This document shows, piece by piece, positions 41,183 through 48,245 of a DNA stretch of 64,000 bases. Source of the DNA: Paenibacillus sp. HB172176 (lineage in GTDB: Bacteria > Bacillota > Bacilli > Paenibacillales > Paenibacillaceae); the NCBI RefSeq assembly GCF_011947265.1, contig NZ_JAATHD010000003.1, positions 310,001 through 374,000 of the forward strand. The letters run 5' to 3'. A program made the position numbers and the translations under genes. Every line of letters starts with the position of its first letter. The first letter of the stretch is position 1. The notes below the pieces were generated by a model. The model had not been told where the DNA came from, did not search any database, and saw only the letters and a program-made list of their open reading frames with translations.

Positions 41183-42232
41183 GTGAATTTTTCTGCTTCC
41201 AAATTCTATATCATACTATGTTTGTGCGCCTGTTTGTTGACAGCATGCGGAGATGATAGGCATGCTTCCTCATCGGATTTTGCAGTGGCAAACCATCTGC
41301 CGATTGCTTCCTCCGAGGCTGACGGCGCTCCTGTTCAAGATCCTGGCACTACCGAAATCGTTGGATTCGATGACAGCCCCGTGTTCAAGTCGAAACTTGA
41401 GGCGCTCATGTTTAAGGACACAACAAAGGACTCTTCACGGTCAATTCTCCCAAATGGAATTTATTATTATGAAGGGTCGGAGCATTTCGATCAAATCGAA
41501 ATCGACGGTCCTTCTGTGACCTTCAAGAGAGAAAGAATCCATCCATACGGGTTTTATGTGTTCGATTCCATGGAAGAGTTTGTGCTCGAGGACGGTACGG
41601 AGTGGGGAATGAATAAACAGAAGGATTTGTTTTCATTGTTCAGCGCCGGCGATGTGCCTTACGATTTCAATGCTGTGGATGAGTTATTGTCGGGCTATAA
41701 GGAGTATATGGGCTCGAAGAGAGCAGGCGGCAGCCAGACCGATTTCTTCACTTTTAACGATAAAGGAAATGATCTTGTTATTCGATTGAAATATACAGAT
41801 GAGGATAAAAATAAGGTGTTGCCGTTGTTCCTCTATATGATCTCGACCATTCGCTATATCAGTGACCCTGATGATTTTCAGAGCGGAGTGGCTATTGAAT
41901 TTCCGGGTGGGGGAACAGAGAATGAGAGGGCCGTCTACAATCTGCTGAAAGCAGCTTTAGAAGCGCTGGTGGACAAGAATGAGGAGGCATTCAAGGAAAC
42001 CTTGGAGCCTTCGATGCGGGAATATTTCGATTACATGCTCGACCCGAGTCAACAGCGGAGATACATAAAACTGGAATTCGAGAAGCCGCTCGAAGAGGAT
42101 GATCAGGTTCTGAATGCATATGTGGAATCTGAATTTCTCGATCCCACAAAGAGAGTTACCCGAATAACTCAAGCAACCTACACGGTGCGGAAGGGCAAAG
42201 ACGGCGTCTGGAAGATTGCGAACATCGATTAG
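41183..42232 (+). CDS. Lipoprotein of unknown function
   Basis: The 349-residue protein has a lipoprotein signal (FYIILCLCACLLTACGDD, Cys of the lipobox LTAC). The mature part has no family I recognise. It contains a beta-rich stretch (GIYYYEGSEHFDQIEIDGPS) and a C-terminal 100-residue region (LLKAALEALVDKNEEAFKET, TYTVRKGKDGVWKIANID) with the pattern of DUF4878/NTF2-like domains. The GTG at 41183 after GAGGTGATTGAG is preferred; ATG at 41165 is in frame. It is upstream of, but not clearly in, the ECF-controlled operon. Confidence 0.65.
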   Translation: MNFSASKFYIILCLCACLLTACGDDRHASSSDFAVANHLPIASSEADGAPVQDPGTTEIVGFDDSPVFKSKLEALMFKDTTKDSSRSILPNGIYYYEGSEHFDQIEIDGPSVTFKRERIHPYGFYVFDSMEEFVLEDGTEWGMNKQKDLFSLFSAGDVPYDFNAVDELLSGYKEYMGSKRAGGSQTDFFTFNDKGNDLVIRLKYTDEDKNKVLPLFLYMISTIRYISDPDDFQSGVAIEFPGGGTENERAVYNLLKAALEALVDKNEEAFKETLEPSMREYFDYMLDPSQQRRYIKLEFEKPLEEDDQVLNAYVESEFLDPTKRVTRITQATYTVRKGKDGVWKIANID

Positions 42233-42288
42233 CTTACCTTTCTGCAGGCTCCTTGCTTAGCCGTACCGATTCGGCCGGTGCAATTTGA

Positions 42289-42314
42289 TGGAACATCGCG
42301 CAAATTGCTCCGTA
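42289..42314 (+). promoter_or_regulatory. ECF (sigma-W-like) promoter of the ATP-grasp operon
   Basis: TGGAAC (42289-42294), 16 bases, CGTA (42311-42314). The Bacillus sigma-W consensus is TGAAAC-N16-CGTA. The same spacing and -10 are found before pspA. The predicted transcript starts about 40 bases before the TTG at 42361, so the ATG at 42328 is probably too close to be used. Confidence 0.65.
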
Positions 42315-42360
42315 TTAGGTATAATAGATGTCATATGCAATGAAATGGGAGGGATTGGTT

Positions 42361-42579
42361 TTGGATCAAGGATTGAAGGTTGTGCTCATGCAGAAGATGG
42401 CCGATGGCAGTCTGCAGCAGATCGAAGAGAGAACATGGAGCAGCAATATGGTAAAGGCGCTTGACAGCGTTAATTATATTGTGGTTGGCGAAACGGAATA
42501 CGAAACGGTCGAGGGCCGTTTGAACCTTAACCTGGATCGACTGGAGCTGCTGGTCGTTCCCATGAACCATTCGGAGTAA
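42361..42579 (+). CDS. Small protein of unknown function, first gene of the ATP-grasp operon
   Basis: The 72-residue soluble protein alternates charged and hydrophobic residues (LKVVLMQKMADGSLQQIEER, NMVKALDSVNYIVVGETEYE, LNLNLDRLELLVV), an alpha/beta pattern without recognised family. The TTG at 42361 follows GGGAGG with 7-base spacing; an ATG at 42328 would add 11 residues but lies on top of the predicted transcription start. Because it is the first gene behind the ECF promoter and only 24 bases before the next gene, it likely belongs to the envelope-stress module. Confidence 0.65.
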   Translation: MDQGLKVVLMQKMADGSLQQIEERTWSSNMVKALDSVNYIVVGETEYETVEGRLNLNLDRLELLVVPMNHSE

Positions 42580-42603
42580 TTTTGTCAGAAGGAGGAATGC
42601 AGC

Positions 42604-43299
42604 TTGAAGAACGAAGAGAAGATGAAGGATCAAACTTCATCGCGGCTATTCACATCCGAAGGCAAGCCGGTTCGGGTGCTGTCCACTTCGCTTGGTCTCG
42701 CATTGTTGGCCAACATCGTCATGGCGTCAGGCGCTTATGCGGAAGGCAATGGCGGCAACAGCACTTCAACTGGTGAGCCGAAATTGGTCGAATGGTCCAA
42801 TGAGGAAGTGAAGCAGTATTTCGACAAAAATGTGGATTGGAGCCTTCCGATCGAAAAGGCGGTAAATCCGGAGGACGACGAAGAGTCCGCAGAGCAAGGA
42901 AGCTCGGGCGCATCAGCGGGGGATACCGGCGGCACTACGGTTATTAATCATTACGGCGGCGGCTTCGGCTGGACCGATCTGATGTTGTACCATCTGTTGT
43001 TCAACAGCGGAGGAAGCTATTCTTCCTCGCGTTATTATACCAATCGTCCTGCGTATAACACGAGCACGAACACGTCCTACAAACCGAAGTCGTACACGAG
43101 CGACACGTTTCAGAACAAGCAGGTTGCCGGAACGAATGTGCGTCCGAAGACTTCCACCTCAACAGGCTCCGTCACGCGGCGGGCAACCTCTTCCGGACAA
43201 GGAAGCATCGGCGGCAATTCAAGCAGCAAGAGCTCATCGGGATCGAGCAGCAAGAGCTCGTCCGGCTCCAGCAGCAAGAGCAGCGGCTTCGGAGGCTGA
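42604..43299 (+). CDS. Exported or anchored protein with Ser/Lys/Gly-rich tail (YgiB/YjfM-like position)
   Basis: The 231-residue protein has one hydrophobic segment (VLSTSLGLALLANIVMASGA, then YAEG) that may be a signal or anchor. An acidic region (EDDEESAEQGSS), a Gly/Tyr-rich region and a low-complexity tail follow. The tail repeats SSSKSSSG three times (DNA repeat about 43222-43287) and ends KSSGFGG. In Escherichia coli, proteins of the DUF1190 type (YgiB, YjfM) precede the glutathionylspermidine-synthetase homologues YgiC/YjfC; this protein holds the same place, but homology is not shown. TTG 42604 follows AAGGAGG. The ligase gene begins 2 bases after the stop. Confidence 0.65.
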   Translation: MKNEEKMKDQTSSRLFTSEGKPVRVLSTSLGLALLANIVMASGAYAEGNGGNSTSTGEPKLVEWSNEEVKQYFDKNVDWSLPIEKAVNPEDDEESAEQGSSGASAGDTGGTTVINHYGGGFGWTDLMLYHLLFNSGGSYSSSRYYTNRPAYNTSTNTSYKPKSYTSDTFQNKQVAGTNVRPKTSTSTGSVTRRATSSGQGSIGGNSSSKSSSGSSSKSSSGSSSKSSGFGG

Positions 43300-43301
43300 T
43301 C

Positions 43302-44492
43302 ATGGCTGTATTCGAGGTTGTATCGCAGCCGCATGAGGATCGGCAGAGCAGAGTGGATGCGCTGAAGGAGCTTGGCTTCACTTGGGCCAACCTGGAAGAC
43401 GAGCAATACTGGATGGATCAGCTTATCGTTATGAATAAGGATACGTACGAAGAGCTTCAGCAAGCTTCGCAGCGGCTGTGGCGGATCTTCGATCGGACGG
43501 TCAGACATATTCACGGCAATCATCAGCTCTATGAGCTGATCGGCATCCCTACGATTCTGTGGAATATGATTGACGCGGCCGAGCTTCCGGAGACAGGGCT
43601 GATTAGTCGTTACGCCCGATTTGACTTCGCCATTGACAATGACGGCGTGATCAAGCTTCTGGAGCTCAACGCGGATACGCCTACCGGCTACGTTGAAGCG
43701 TCGATCGCGACGCCGTGGATGTGCGAGCAGGAAGGAATCGATTCGCCGAACCGAGAGATGAAATCTCTTCTGTCCGACGCATGGCGGATCGAGCAACCGG
43801 ATACGGCGGCATGTGTTGCTTATGGCTCCCACATAGAGGATACAGGGACAATCGACGCGCTTGTCAGGCATAGCGGCCTTGACATGCGCTGCGTGGATTG
43901 TCTGGAATTATCGATTGAAGACAGCATGCTGCTGGATGGCGACGGAGGCGTTATTAAGCGAATGTTCGCGCTTTATCCGAAGGAATGGATGTCTGTCGAC
44001 GACGGTGGAGACGCGCTTGCGTATGCCATCGAGATCGGGAATGTAGAGCTGTTCAATCCTCCGCTCGCGATCTTGCTTCAGACGAAGGGAATGCTGGCCG
44101 TTATCTGGGGATTGTATGAGCTGAATCAGGTATTCAGCGAGGAAGAACGCGCGGTAATTGGCAAATATATTCTGCCAACCTATAACAAAGCAGTATTCGA
44201 CGGGAGCTTCGTGTCCAAATCAATGTTCGGCCGGGAAGGCGGCTCCGTGCGGATGTTCGACGAGAGCGGCAATCTGGAGCTGCAGGACGAGGACGGATAC
44301 GACACAAGCGAGCTGTTCCCGAATGTATATCAGAAGCGCGCGCAATTGGCGACGATTGAGACTGCGACAGGCGAGTATCGGCTTTTGACCGGCATGTTCG
44401 TCATCAACGGCAAGCCTTGCGGATTGCTGGGCCGAGCGGGCGGCTTGATTACAGGGAATTCCAGTCAATTTATAGCGATAGGAGTGAGATGA
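43302..44492 (+). CDS. Glutathionylspermidine-synthetase-like ATP-grasp ligase
   Basis: The 396-residue protein is the ATP-grasp synthetase domain of the GSP_synth family without the N-terminal CHAP amidase of Escherichia coli Gss. Signatures include YARFDFAIDNDGVIKLLELNADTP (the ELNADTPT motif), KSLLSDAWR, NPPLAILLQTKGMLAVIWGL, KYILPTY, KSMFGREGGSVRMF and CGLLGRAGGLITGNSSQF. These enzymes form amide bonds between a carboxylate and an amine with ATP. The stand-alone versions (YgiC, YjfC) have no proven substrate, and polyamine or peptide modification has been proposed. ATG 43302 lies 2 bases after the Ser-rich gene, and the lipoprotein gene follows with no gap. Confidence 0.88.
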   Translation: MAVFEVVSQPHEDRQSRVDALKELGFTWANLEDEQYWMDQLIVMNKDTYEELQQASQRLWRIFDRTVRHIHGNHQLYELIGIPTILWNMIDAAELPETGLISRYARFDFAIDNDGVIKLLELNADTPTGYVEASIATPWMCEQEGIDSPNREMKSLLSDAWRIEQPDTAACVAYGSHIEDTGTIDALVRHSGLDMRCVDCLELSIEDSMLLDGDGGVIKRMFALYPKEWMSVDDGGDALAYAIEIGNVELFNPPLAILLQTKGMLAVIWGLYELNQVFSEEERAVIGKYILPTYNKAVFDGSFVSKSMFGREGGSVRMFDESGNLELQDEDGYDTSELFPNVYQKRAQLATIETATGEYRLLTGMFVINGKPCGLLGRAGGLITGNSSQFIAIGVR

Positions 44493-45182
44493 TTGCGGAA
44501 CCAAAGGCAAGGCAGCCAGGAGAGCATCATAGAGAGAAGCGCGGCAACGAGAAATCGCTCCATCCACAAGTTCGTCATCGGCATGGGGCTTATCTTCATG
44601 CTGGCATTGACCGGCTGCGCGAACGATGAAGCATCCATATTCGATTCCACAGGCTCGTCTAGCGAAACGGCGGGGAGCGAAGCAAAGGTGCCGTGGGATT
44701 ATAAGATCGTTGAAGGCACGGTAGGAGACCTGGTCGGAAGCGATATGACCATTCTTCCAGACAATCAACTGCTACCGAATGACAACAATTACGGAACCGG
44801 AGACAAGGTATGGCTTCTGCAGTTTATGGATGCCGACCTGATTACCGACAAGGACAACAACAATCAGGTTCAGTTGTCGGCATGGCGAACAATCAAATCG
44901 TTCAAGGACGAAGCGGCAGCGAAGGAAGATATGGATAAGCTGAAAATATCGGTGACGACCGAGCTGGACCTCGTCGGCGTTTATAAGACGGAATATAATG
45001 GACAGACGCGAGATTTCGCTGTTGTCGAGCTTCCTTCCGGCAACCGGATCAAGCAGCCGATCGATGACGCGCGGTATGATCTGTTCGAGAAGAAGATAAC
45101 CGTGGAAGCGGTCATTGAAGAAGTACATGACTTCGCCGATTACGATCTGGCGTACGCAAAATTTCGGGGGTGGGCGAATTGA
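44493..45182 (+). CDS. Lipoprotein of the ATP-grasp operon (possibly DUF4247)
   Basis: The 229-residue protein has a long basic N-terminus, a hydrophobic segment with lipobox (FVIGMGLIFMLALTGCANDE) and a mature domain of about 160 residues (YKIVEGTVGDLVGSDMTILP, KVWLLQFMDADLITDKDNNN, VYKTEYNGQTRDFAVVELPS). Such lipoproteins (DUF4247) are known neighbours of PspA, DUF350 and GSP_synth genes in Bacillales; the family name here is tentative. The TTG start directly follows the ligase stop, with GGAGTGAG upstream. The DUF350 start overlaps its last 13 bases. Confidence 0.7.
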   Translation: MRNQRQGSQESIIERSAATRNRSIHKFVIGMGLIFMLALTGCANDEASIFDSTGSSSETAGSEAKVPWDYKIVEGTVGDLVGSDMTILPDNQLLPNDNNYGTGDKVWLLQFMDADLITDKDNNNQVQLSAWRTIKSFKDEAAAKEDMDKLKISVTTELDLVGVYKTEYNGQTRDFAVVELPSGNRIKQPIDDARYDLFEKKITVEAVIEEVHDFADYDLAYAKFRGWAN

Positions 45183-45571
45183 CGGTAGTCGTGAATATTG
45201 TTGTCAGCGTGATTGTCATTATCTTGCTTCAATTGATCGGCATGATTATTTTTAACTATATTACGCCGTTCAAGGATATGGAGGAGCTGAAGAAGGGAAA
45301 TGTGGCGGTAGGTCTGGCGCTCGGCGGGAAATTCATCTCGACGGCGCTGATTCTCGGCGTTGCGGCCTATACCAATTCATCCATCTGGTACATGATCATG
45401 TGGTTTGCCATCGGTTATGTTTGCCTGCTGGCCGCCTATCTTATCTTCGACCTGTTGACTCCGGGCTTCAAAGTGTCTGATCAGTTGGTGAAGGGCAATG
45501 TGGCGGTGGGCATTATGCTGTTCGCCGTGTATCTCGGCTTTGCGTTCGCCATCAGCTCTTTAATCATATAG
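45170..45571 (+). CDS. DUF350 membrane protein (UPF0719, YjfL-like)
   Basis: The 133-residue protein has four membrane segments in two repeats, each repeat containing the KGNVAVG motif (LKKGNVAVGLALGGKF and LVKGNVAVGIMLFAVYLGFA), the hallmark of DUF350. It may form a channel or a scaffold in the membrane. DUF350 is a constant partner of GSP_synth-like ligases and PspA. The start may be GTG 45170 or TTG 45179. It closes the operon, followed by a bidirectional terminator. Confidence 0.88.
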   Translation: MGELTVVVNIVVSVIVIILLQLIGMIIFNYITPFKDMEELKKGNVAVGLALGGKFISTALILGVAAYTNSSIWYMIMWFAIGYVCLLAAYLIFDLLTPGFKVSDQLVKGNVAVGIMLFAVYLGFAFAISSLII

Positions 45572-45600
45572 AGCTCTTCGCGAATGAATAGACAATTGAA

Positions 45601-45634
45601 AAGGCTGAGTCTGCAAGTATCGCAGCTCAGCCTT
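45601..45634. terminator. Bidirectional terminator between DUF350 and DUF4178 genes
   Basis: The 9-bp stem AAGGCTGAG/CTCAGCCTT has an A-rich left and TCTCTT right flank and separates the two converging operons. Confidence 0.7.
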
Positions 45635-45641
45635 CTCTTAT

Positions 45642-46157
45642 TCATGGCGTTGTAGTGGAACGAAGCACCTCAACATCAGCGGGAAGAATCTCTTCTCCCT
45701 CATACAGCATAAATCTGCCTTCCAACCATTCAATGCGCATCAGCTTGCGGTCGTCGGATTGATATTGCCAAGCCGACTGCTCGCCGCCGCGCATGAACGG
45801 CGTTTTGCCTTCTGTTATAATAAAGTCGGTGTATTGCTCTTCCATATAGTAGACGCGGTCGTCCAGCTCCAGCGTTGTCGGCACTTCCGTAATGGAATCG
45901 AGCCTGCCGTCAATGTCGTTGTACAAGGAATATTGCGTGGACTCCCGTTCTTCGATGAACAGATAGCGCATATCCGCGCCGTCCTGCAAGGTCAGCATGA
46001 TGGTGCCGCGACGCTTGTTCTGAGTCCGTCCGATCACCTGGTAGGTAATCATGGATACTTCGCAAACGTCTCCGGGTCCGATCGTAAAGATGCTTCGCTC
46101 GGCAATGGGAGGCTCAGGGCGCTTCATGATGCCGCGAATTCGATTGAATATGCCCAT
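45642..46157 (-). CDS. DUF4178 protein
   Basis: The 171-residue protein starts with a basic helix (MGIFNRIRGIMKRPE) and continues with a beta-rich domain (VCEVSMITYQVIGRTQNKRR, YLFIEERESTQYSLYNDIDG, RIEWLEGRFMLYEGEEI) typical of DUF4178. No function is known, but the family recurs beside PspA and GSP_synth genes. It lies 9 bases after the pspA stop, so it is the second gene of the ECF-controlled operon. Confidence 0.8.
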   Translation of the reverse strand: MGIFNRIRGIMKRPEPPIAERSIFTIGPGDVCEVSMITYQVIGRTQNKRRGTIMLTLQDGADMRYLFIEERESTQYSLYNDIDGRLDSITEVPTTLELDDRVYYMEEQYTDFIITEGKTPFMRGGEQSAWQYQSDDRKLMRIEWLEGRFMLYEGEEILPADVEVLRSTTTP

Positions 46158-46166
46158 AGGCGCTCC

Positions 46167-46838
46167 TTAGTTCTTCTCGTATTGCTTCATTAACGCGGCG
46201 AGTTCATCCTCGACAGCCTTGTTCTTGCCGAGATTGGCGAATTCCTCGTCGAGCGATTTGCCCTTGGAAGAAGCAAGATCGTTGCTGGCTTCAGCCATCG
46301 CTTCCGCTTGCAGCATCTTCTCTTCCATGCGCTTCATGCCGGAAGCGGCAGTTCCCGAGCCGAAGCTGGACATGGTTTTGTTGATTTCGGATTGCGTTTT
46401 CGCAGCTTGATAGCGGGCGATAAGCGTCTCGCGTTTGTTCTTCATGTCTTCGAGCTGCTTGCGCATTTCATCGAGCTTCTGGCGAAGGTTGTTAGCGAGA
46501 AGCTGGTTCTCGGCGAAAGCTTCCTTGTATTCGACGACCTTCTTCTCAACGGCCTGCTTGTCTTCCAGAACGCGGCGGGCGAGATCGATATTGCCCTCCT
46601 GAGCGGCGATATGAGCTTGCTCATTGCGTTTTTGCAAGAGCGCATCCTGCTCTTCGTACAATTTTTTGAATTTTTTCTCCAGAGCGATTTGTGAAGCGAC
46701 AGCTTTCTCTGCGTCCTGCAGATCCTCTGTCATATCTCGGATGTATTGATCCGTCAATTTAACGGGATCTTCGGCTTTTTCGATAAGAGAATAGACATTG
46801 GAGAGAGTAAGGTCACGCAATCTTTTGAACAAGGACAT
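46167..46838 (-). CDS. pspA: PspA/IM30-family protein
   Basis: The 223-residue protein is almost entirely helical: an amphipathic start (MSLFKRLRDLTLSNVYSLIE), KAEDPVKLTDQYIRDM, then a long coiled coil (DAEKAVASQIALEKKFKKLY, NNLRQKLDEMRKQLEDMKNK). This is the ESCRT-III-like PspA/Vipp1 fold that binds stressed membranes. In Bacillus subtilis pspA is under sigma-W control. Here a matching ECF promoter lies 37 bases upstream. The ATG follows AGGAGGTAATTCC. DUF4178 follows in the same operon. Confidence 0.92.
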   Translation of the reverse strand: MSLFKRLRDLTLSNVYSLIEKAEDPVKLTDQYIRDMTEDLQDAEKAVASQIALEKKFKKLYEEQDALLQKRNEQAHIAAQEGNIDLARRVLEDKQAVEKKVVEYKEAFAENQLLANNLRQKLDEMRKQLEDMKNKRETLIARYQAAKTQSEINKTMSSFGSGTAASGMKRMEEKMLQAEAMAEASNDLASSKGKSLDEEFANLGKNKAVEDELAALMKQYEKN

Positions 46839-46874
46839 GGAATTACCTCCTGTATATTGTGGTATGCTCTCCTA

Positions 46875-46900
46875 TACGATTCTACATGGAATTGGTTTCA
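46875..46900 (-). promoter_or_regulatory. ECF (sigma-W-like) promoter of pspA
   Basis: On the minus strand TGAAAC (46900-46895), 16 bases, CGTA (46878-46875), a full match to the sigma-W consensus core, 37 bases before the pspA ATG. Confidence 0.75.
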
Positions 46901-46956
46901 ATGTCATTATCGAGGTTTTTGAATCTGTATTTCACAGGAAAGGAGAAGAATTCTTG

Positions 46957-47970
46957 ATGCATTTATTTCGATTATTATCCGTCAAAATGTTAAAGCTGAG
47001 CAAAACAGTCATTGCGATCAGCACGATTATATTCGTCGGCGCAAGCGCGACGCTTGCTTACGGTCTGGAGCCGGACACCTTCACGAATTGGTTCAACGCC
47101 TTCTATTGGGTGCTGACGACCATGGCGACTGTAGGCTACGGGGACTATTTCGCGGTCACGATACCGGGCAAAATTCTAACTATTTTTCTATATATTTTCG
47201 GAATCGGACTTCTCAGTCTGGTGATCGGAAAGATCATCGACGGTATATCTATTTTTCAACGCAAGAGAGGAGAGGGAGCATTGATCTTCACAGGCGAAAA
47301 TCACATTATTATCATGAATTGGAGCAAGAAGGCGCAGACGGCGGTGAACGAGATTCTGCTGCATCAGCCGAAGATGTCGATCGTGATCATTGATGAGAGC
47401 GGCAAGCATCCGATGGAAACGAACCCGCAGGTGCATTATGTGAAGGGGGATCCGGCCGAGGACGAGGTGCTGAAGAAAGCGGGCGTCGACAAGGCGCGTT
47501 CAGCCATCATATTCGCCGATACACGGATCGACGAAGCTTCCTTGATTGACGGAAAATCGCTGCTGATCGCGTCGAGCGTCGAACGAATCGCGCCCAAGGT
47601 ACATACGATCGTGGAAATCGTGCAAGAGAAGCATATTCAAAATTTTCGCCACGTCGACGTGAATGAATTCGTCTTGTCTCACGACGCAATTTCGCGGCTT
47701 GCGGTTCGCTCGGCGCTGCAGGAGGGCAACTCGGAGGTGTTCAGGCAGCTGCTTAGCAGGCAATACGGCGATGATATTTACGAAATTCCGCATAACGGCC
47801 AGTGGCAGACCTACGGAGACGCGTTCCAGGCGCTTCTTGTGCAAGGGGCCACTTTGCTCGCGGATCGCGGCGATCTGGGCATCAATCGAAAGCTGAATGA
47901 GCCGATTCCGAAAGACGCCAGGCTGTTCATGATTTGCGACAAAGAGACCTATAAAAAACTTTTGCCGTAA
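46957..47970 (+). CDS. Potassium channel with RCK/TrkA-N domain (YugO-like)
   Basis: The 337-residue protein has two membrane segments around a pore with the K+ selectivity filter TVGYGD (residues 58-63). A cytoplasmic RCK domain follows (GENHIIIMNWSKKAQTAVNE, VIIDESGKHPMETNPQVHYV, DPAEDEVLKKAGVDKARSAI, ADTRIDEASLIDGKS), here without the canonical full GxGxxG, and a C-terminal TrkA-C-like part. It resembles Bacillus YugO, which works in K+ efflux and electrical signalling. ATG 46957 follows GGAAAGGAG at somewhat long spacing. It is divergent from pspA but lacks its own ECF promoter. A terminator follows. Confidence 0.85.
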   Translation: MHLFRLLSVKMLKLSKTVIAISTIIFVGASATLAYGLEPDTFTNWFNAFYWVLTTMATVGYGDYFAVTIPGKILTIFLYIFGIGLLSLVIGKIIDGISIFQRKRGEGALIFTGENHIIIMNWSKKAQTAVNEILLHQPKMSIVIIDESGKHPMETNPQVHYVKGDPAEDEVLKKAGVDKARSAIIFADTRIDEASLIDGKSLLIASSVERIAPKVHTIVEIVQEKHIQNFRHVDVNEFVLSHDAISRLAVRSALQEGNSEVFRQLLSRQYGDDIYEIPHNGQWQTYGDAFQALLVQGATLLADRGDLGINRKLNEPIPKDARLFMICDKETYKKLLP

Positions 47971-48014
47971 GATTGGAAACAACTGCACAGAATTGCTCCA
48001 AATCCTATTCTGAG

Positions 48015-48045
48015 AAAGGCCCATGCAAACGCGCATGGGCCTTTT
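48015..48045 (+). terminator. Rho-independent terminator
   Basis: A 12-bp perfect stem AAAGGCCCATGC/GCATGGGCCTTT is followed by T and GT, after the potassium channel gene. Confidence 0.85.
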
Positions 48046-48087
48046 GTCGCGCGCCGACAAAGCCGGTTAATTAAAGAGTTGGTGATG

Positions 48088-48152
48088 ATCATAAAAAGTG
48101 GTGATGCGGCAATTAAAAGATTTGTTGACGATTCGAGAAGTGTCGATTTACG
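48088..48152 (+). promoter_or_regulatory. Upstream element of the ABC importer operon, shared with 56932-56972
   Basis: ATCATAAAAAGTGGTGAT (48088-48105) and TGTCGATTTACG (48141-48152) recur upstream of the gene at 57039 with one base changed in each. They are probable binding sites for a common regulator, plausibly the AraC-type protein encoded at 61653. The remaining gap from 47971 holds the terminator and a weak cre-like site. Confidence 0.5.
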
Positions 48153-48184
48153 CAGCGAATGCCATTACGGTACTGTGGATTCAG

Positions 48185-48198
48185 GAAAAGCGCTTACA
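48185..48198 (+). promoter_or_regulatory. Weak cre-like site before the ABC importer operon
   Basis: GAAAAGCGCTTACA matches 12 of 14 positions of TGWAANCGNTNWCA and lies 48 bases before the binding-protein ATG. Confidence 0.4.
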
Positions 48199-48245
48199 CA
48201 AACTGGCGCTCACCAATAACAGACGCATCATAAGGAGAGGGTACA

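Noticed and set aside
43222-43287. 24-bp tandem repeat as an intergenic element
   Set aside because: It is the coding sequence for SSSKSSSG repeats, in frame within a gene that has a good start.
46861-46956. A second ECF promoter for the potassium channel gene
   Set aside because: On the plus strand the best fit, TGGAAT-N16-ATCG, lacks the CGT core.
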